From an uncultured Pelagibacteraceae bacterium (GTDB lineage: Bacteria; Pseudomonadota; Alphaproteobacteria; Pelagibacterales; Pelagibacteraceae): DNA of 49,279 nucleotides. Below are positions 47,830-49,279 of the stretch, piece by piece. The stretch covers positions 93,091 through 142,369 of the forward strand of contig CACECL010000002.1 in assembly GCA_902557995.1 (NCBI GenBank), read 5' to 3'. Under the pieces are notes generated by a model. The model was not told where the DNA came from. It saw only the letters and a list, made by a program, of their open reading frames with translations, and searched no databases. The position numbers were made by a program, and so were the translations under genes. Every line of letters begins with the position of its first letter. Within the stretch, counting starts at the first letter, position 1.

Positions 47830-49242
47830 TTAAAGTTTTGTTCCACCAACTGTCATTTTATCAATTAAAATTGAGGGTTGAGCGACTCCCACAGGAACTC
47901 CTTGTCCTGCCTTTCCACAAGTTCCTATGCCTGGGTCTAACATCATATCATTTCCTACCATCGATACTTCTTTAAGTATTGATGGTCCATCACCAATAAG
48001 TGTTGCGCCTTTAATTGGAGATCCAATTTTACCATTATTTATTTCGTAAGCTTCAGTACAATTAAATACAAATTTTCCAGATGTAATATCCACCTGGCCA
48101 CCTCCAAAACTTACTGCAAAAATTCCTTTATCAACAGATTTGATCATTTCGTCTTGAGTTTGATTTCCACTTAACATCATTGTATTTCTCATTCTTGGTA
48201 ACACTATATGTCTATAATTTTCTCTTCTTCCAGACCCAGTGGATCTTGTATTCATTAATCTTGCATTATGCCTGTCTTGCATAAAATTTTTAAGAATACC
48301 GTTTTCAATTAAAACTGTACGCTCAGTTGGTGTTCCCTCATCATCAATTGTTAAACTACCTCTTCTATTATCTATCGTACCGTCATCAACAATTGTTACT
48401 CCCTCACTTGCAACTTTTTCACCCATAAGATTATGAAATGCTGATGTTTTTTTTCTGTTAAAATCTCCTTCAAGACCATGACCAATTGCTTCATGAATTA
48501 ATATAGCTGGCCAACCAGGTCCTAAAACTACTTTCATTTCACCAGCAGGTGCTGGTTTACTTTCTAAATTTACTGATGCTATCCTAAAAGCCTCTTCACA
48601 AACATTTTTCCAGTTGTCATTTTTTAAATAGTCATCATAAGATTGTCTGCCACCAATTCCATATACACCTGTTTCTTTTCTTCCATTTTTTTCTAACATC
48701 ACAGACACATTAAATCTAATTAATGGACGTACATCAGTAAGCGACTCTCCACCTGATCGAATAATCTCTATTGATTTTTGTTCACCAGCAAAACTAGCTG
48801 TCACTTGTTTTACTGATCCATCTTTTTTTCTTAAAAATTCATTTACTTTATTTAAGACTTCTAATTTTGAATCTAATGTTTTTTGTTCAATTGGATTAAT
48901 ATCTTTATAAAATTTTTTATTAGATTTTGGAATTTCATGATTGTATGTGCCTTTAATTGATTTCAGAGTTGATTTAAGATTTTCTGAAGAATTTTTTAAT
49001 GAATCTTTTGATATTTCATTTGAATATGAATAAGCAACAACCTCGTTTGAGATAGCCCTAAAACCAAATCCCAAATCAGAGCTGTAGTTTGAGCTTTTTA
49101 TTTTGTTATCATCTAGCAAAATTGACTCTGATTTAGACTCCTCTAAATAAAGTTCGCCATCATCACAATTGTTAAGTGTTTCAGATACTAATTTATCTGC
49201 ATCTTGTCTTGTTAAATCTGATCTATTAAAGAAATTACTCAT
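47830..49242 (-). CDS. tldD: Metalloprotease TldD
   Basis: This is the catalytic subunit of the TldD/TldE protease, 470 residues. The zinc motif HEAIGHGLEGDF (about residues 248-259) supplies HExxxH. Further family blocks are GVTIVDDGTIDNRRGSLTIDDEG, GILKNFMQDRHNARLMNTRSTGSGRRENYRH and GKAGQGVPVGVAQPSILIDK. It pairs with pmbA 2 bp downstream. In many alphaproteobacteria tldD stands next to coxB; here it is about 26 kb away from it. Confidence 0.96.
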   Translation of the reverse strand: MSNFFNRSDLTRQDADKLVSETLNNCDDGELYLEESKSESILLDDNKIKSSNYSSDLGFGFRAISNEVVAYSYSNEISKDSLKNSSENLKSTLKSIKGTYNHEIPKSNKKFYKDINPIEQKTLDSKLEVLNKVNEFLRKKDGSVKQVTASFAGEQKSIEIIRSGGESLTDVRPLIRFNVSVMLEKNGRKETGVYGIGGRQSYDDYLKNDNWKNVCEEAFRIASVNLESKPAPAGEMKVVLGPGWPAILIHEAIGHGLEGDFNRKKTSAFHNLMGEKVASEGVTIVDDGTIDNRRGSLTIDDEGTPTERTVLIENGILKNFMQDRHNARLMNTRSTGSGRRENYRHIVLPRMRNTMMLSGNQTQDEMIKSVDKGIFAVSFGGGQVDITSGKFVFNCTEAYEINNGKIGSPIKGATLIGDGPSILKEVSMVGNDMMLDPGIGTCGKAGQGVPVGVAQPSILIDKMTVGGTKL

Positions 49243-49279
49243 TCACCTTAAATAGTAGTTTGTTGATAATTTTCAACTG

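Overview
The window looks like chromosome of a streamlined marine alphaproteobacterium of the SAR11 group (Pelagibacterales). The DNA is very AT-rich, most genes touch or overlap their neighbours, and no stretch over about 150 bp lacks a gene. Several gene sets are alphaproteobacterial: a separate F0 ATP synthase operon with paired b' and b subunits, a BamF-type lipoprotein, DUF2093, an aa3 cytochrome oxidase operon with a tiny gene between ctaB and ctaG, and the order mutY/DUF721/DsbA-like/smc. The SAR11 assignment is inference from gene content and base composition. I saw no rRNA, tRNA, CRISPR array, prophage or insertion sequence.

Layout. 1-2717: partial FAD monooxygenase and mutY leftward, then a DciA-like gene and a DsbA-like thiol protein rightward. 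2726-5299: a short SMC protein. 5309-7655: atpI-atpB-atpE-b'-b (F0). 7695-14318: crtI-crtB-crtY-blh (phytoene to retinal), then ispH, thrB and rnhA, packed as one transcription unit. 21687 down to 14310: coxB-coxA-ctaB-small gene-ctaG-coxC-SURF1-thrC-peroxiredoxin. 21749-22448: rsmE with a frameshift. 22465-24962: HAD dehalogenase, pirin and quinone oxidoreductase. 24955-25359: DUF2721 protein, leftward. 25409-31035: ubiA, then msbA-waaA-lpxK-lpxL (lipid A and Kdo). 31040-33087: DUF2093, then purD-rsmD. 39508 down to 33079: HAD-ribF-ileS-lspA-bamF-like-pgi, every junction overlapping. 39641-41615: groES-groEL with a candidate RpoH promoter and a clear terminator. 41690-44161: a secreted Adhesin_E-like protein, a 38-aa lysine-rich ORF and typA. 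44158-49242: a YczE/YitT-type membrane protein, a secreted DUF6134-like protein, a frameshifted renalase-like flavoprotein, pmbA and tldD.

How the genes work together. The crt-blh genes make retinal, the chromophore of proteorhodopsin, and ispH feeds the same isoprenoid supply. No rhodopsin gene or GGPP synthase gene lies in the window. The F0 and cytochrome oxidase blocks supply oxidative phosphorylation. The ubiA-to-lpxL block implies ubiquinone and Kdo-lipid A. The rest is housekeeping: DNA repair, chromosome segregation, protein folding, translation, and threonine, purine and flavin synthesis.

I did not find a clearly new defence, mobile or secretion system. The observations most worth checking are an SMC with no recognisable hinge domain, two genes each broken by one extra A in a poly-A run, a 41-aa membrane gene linked by ATGA overlaps on both sides in the oxidase operon, a 38-aa lysine-rich ORF before typA, and six convergent gene pairs with overlapping or nearly touching ends and no visible terminators.
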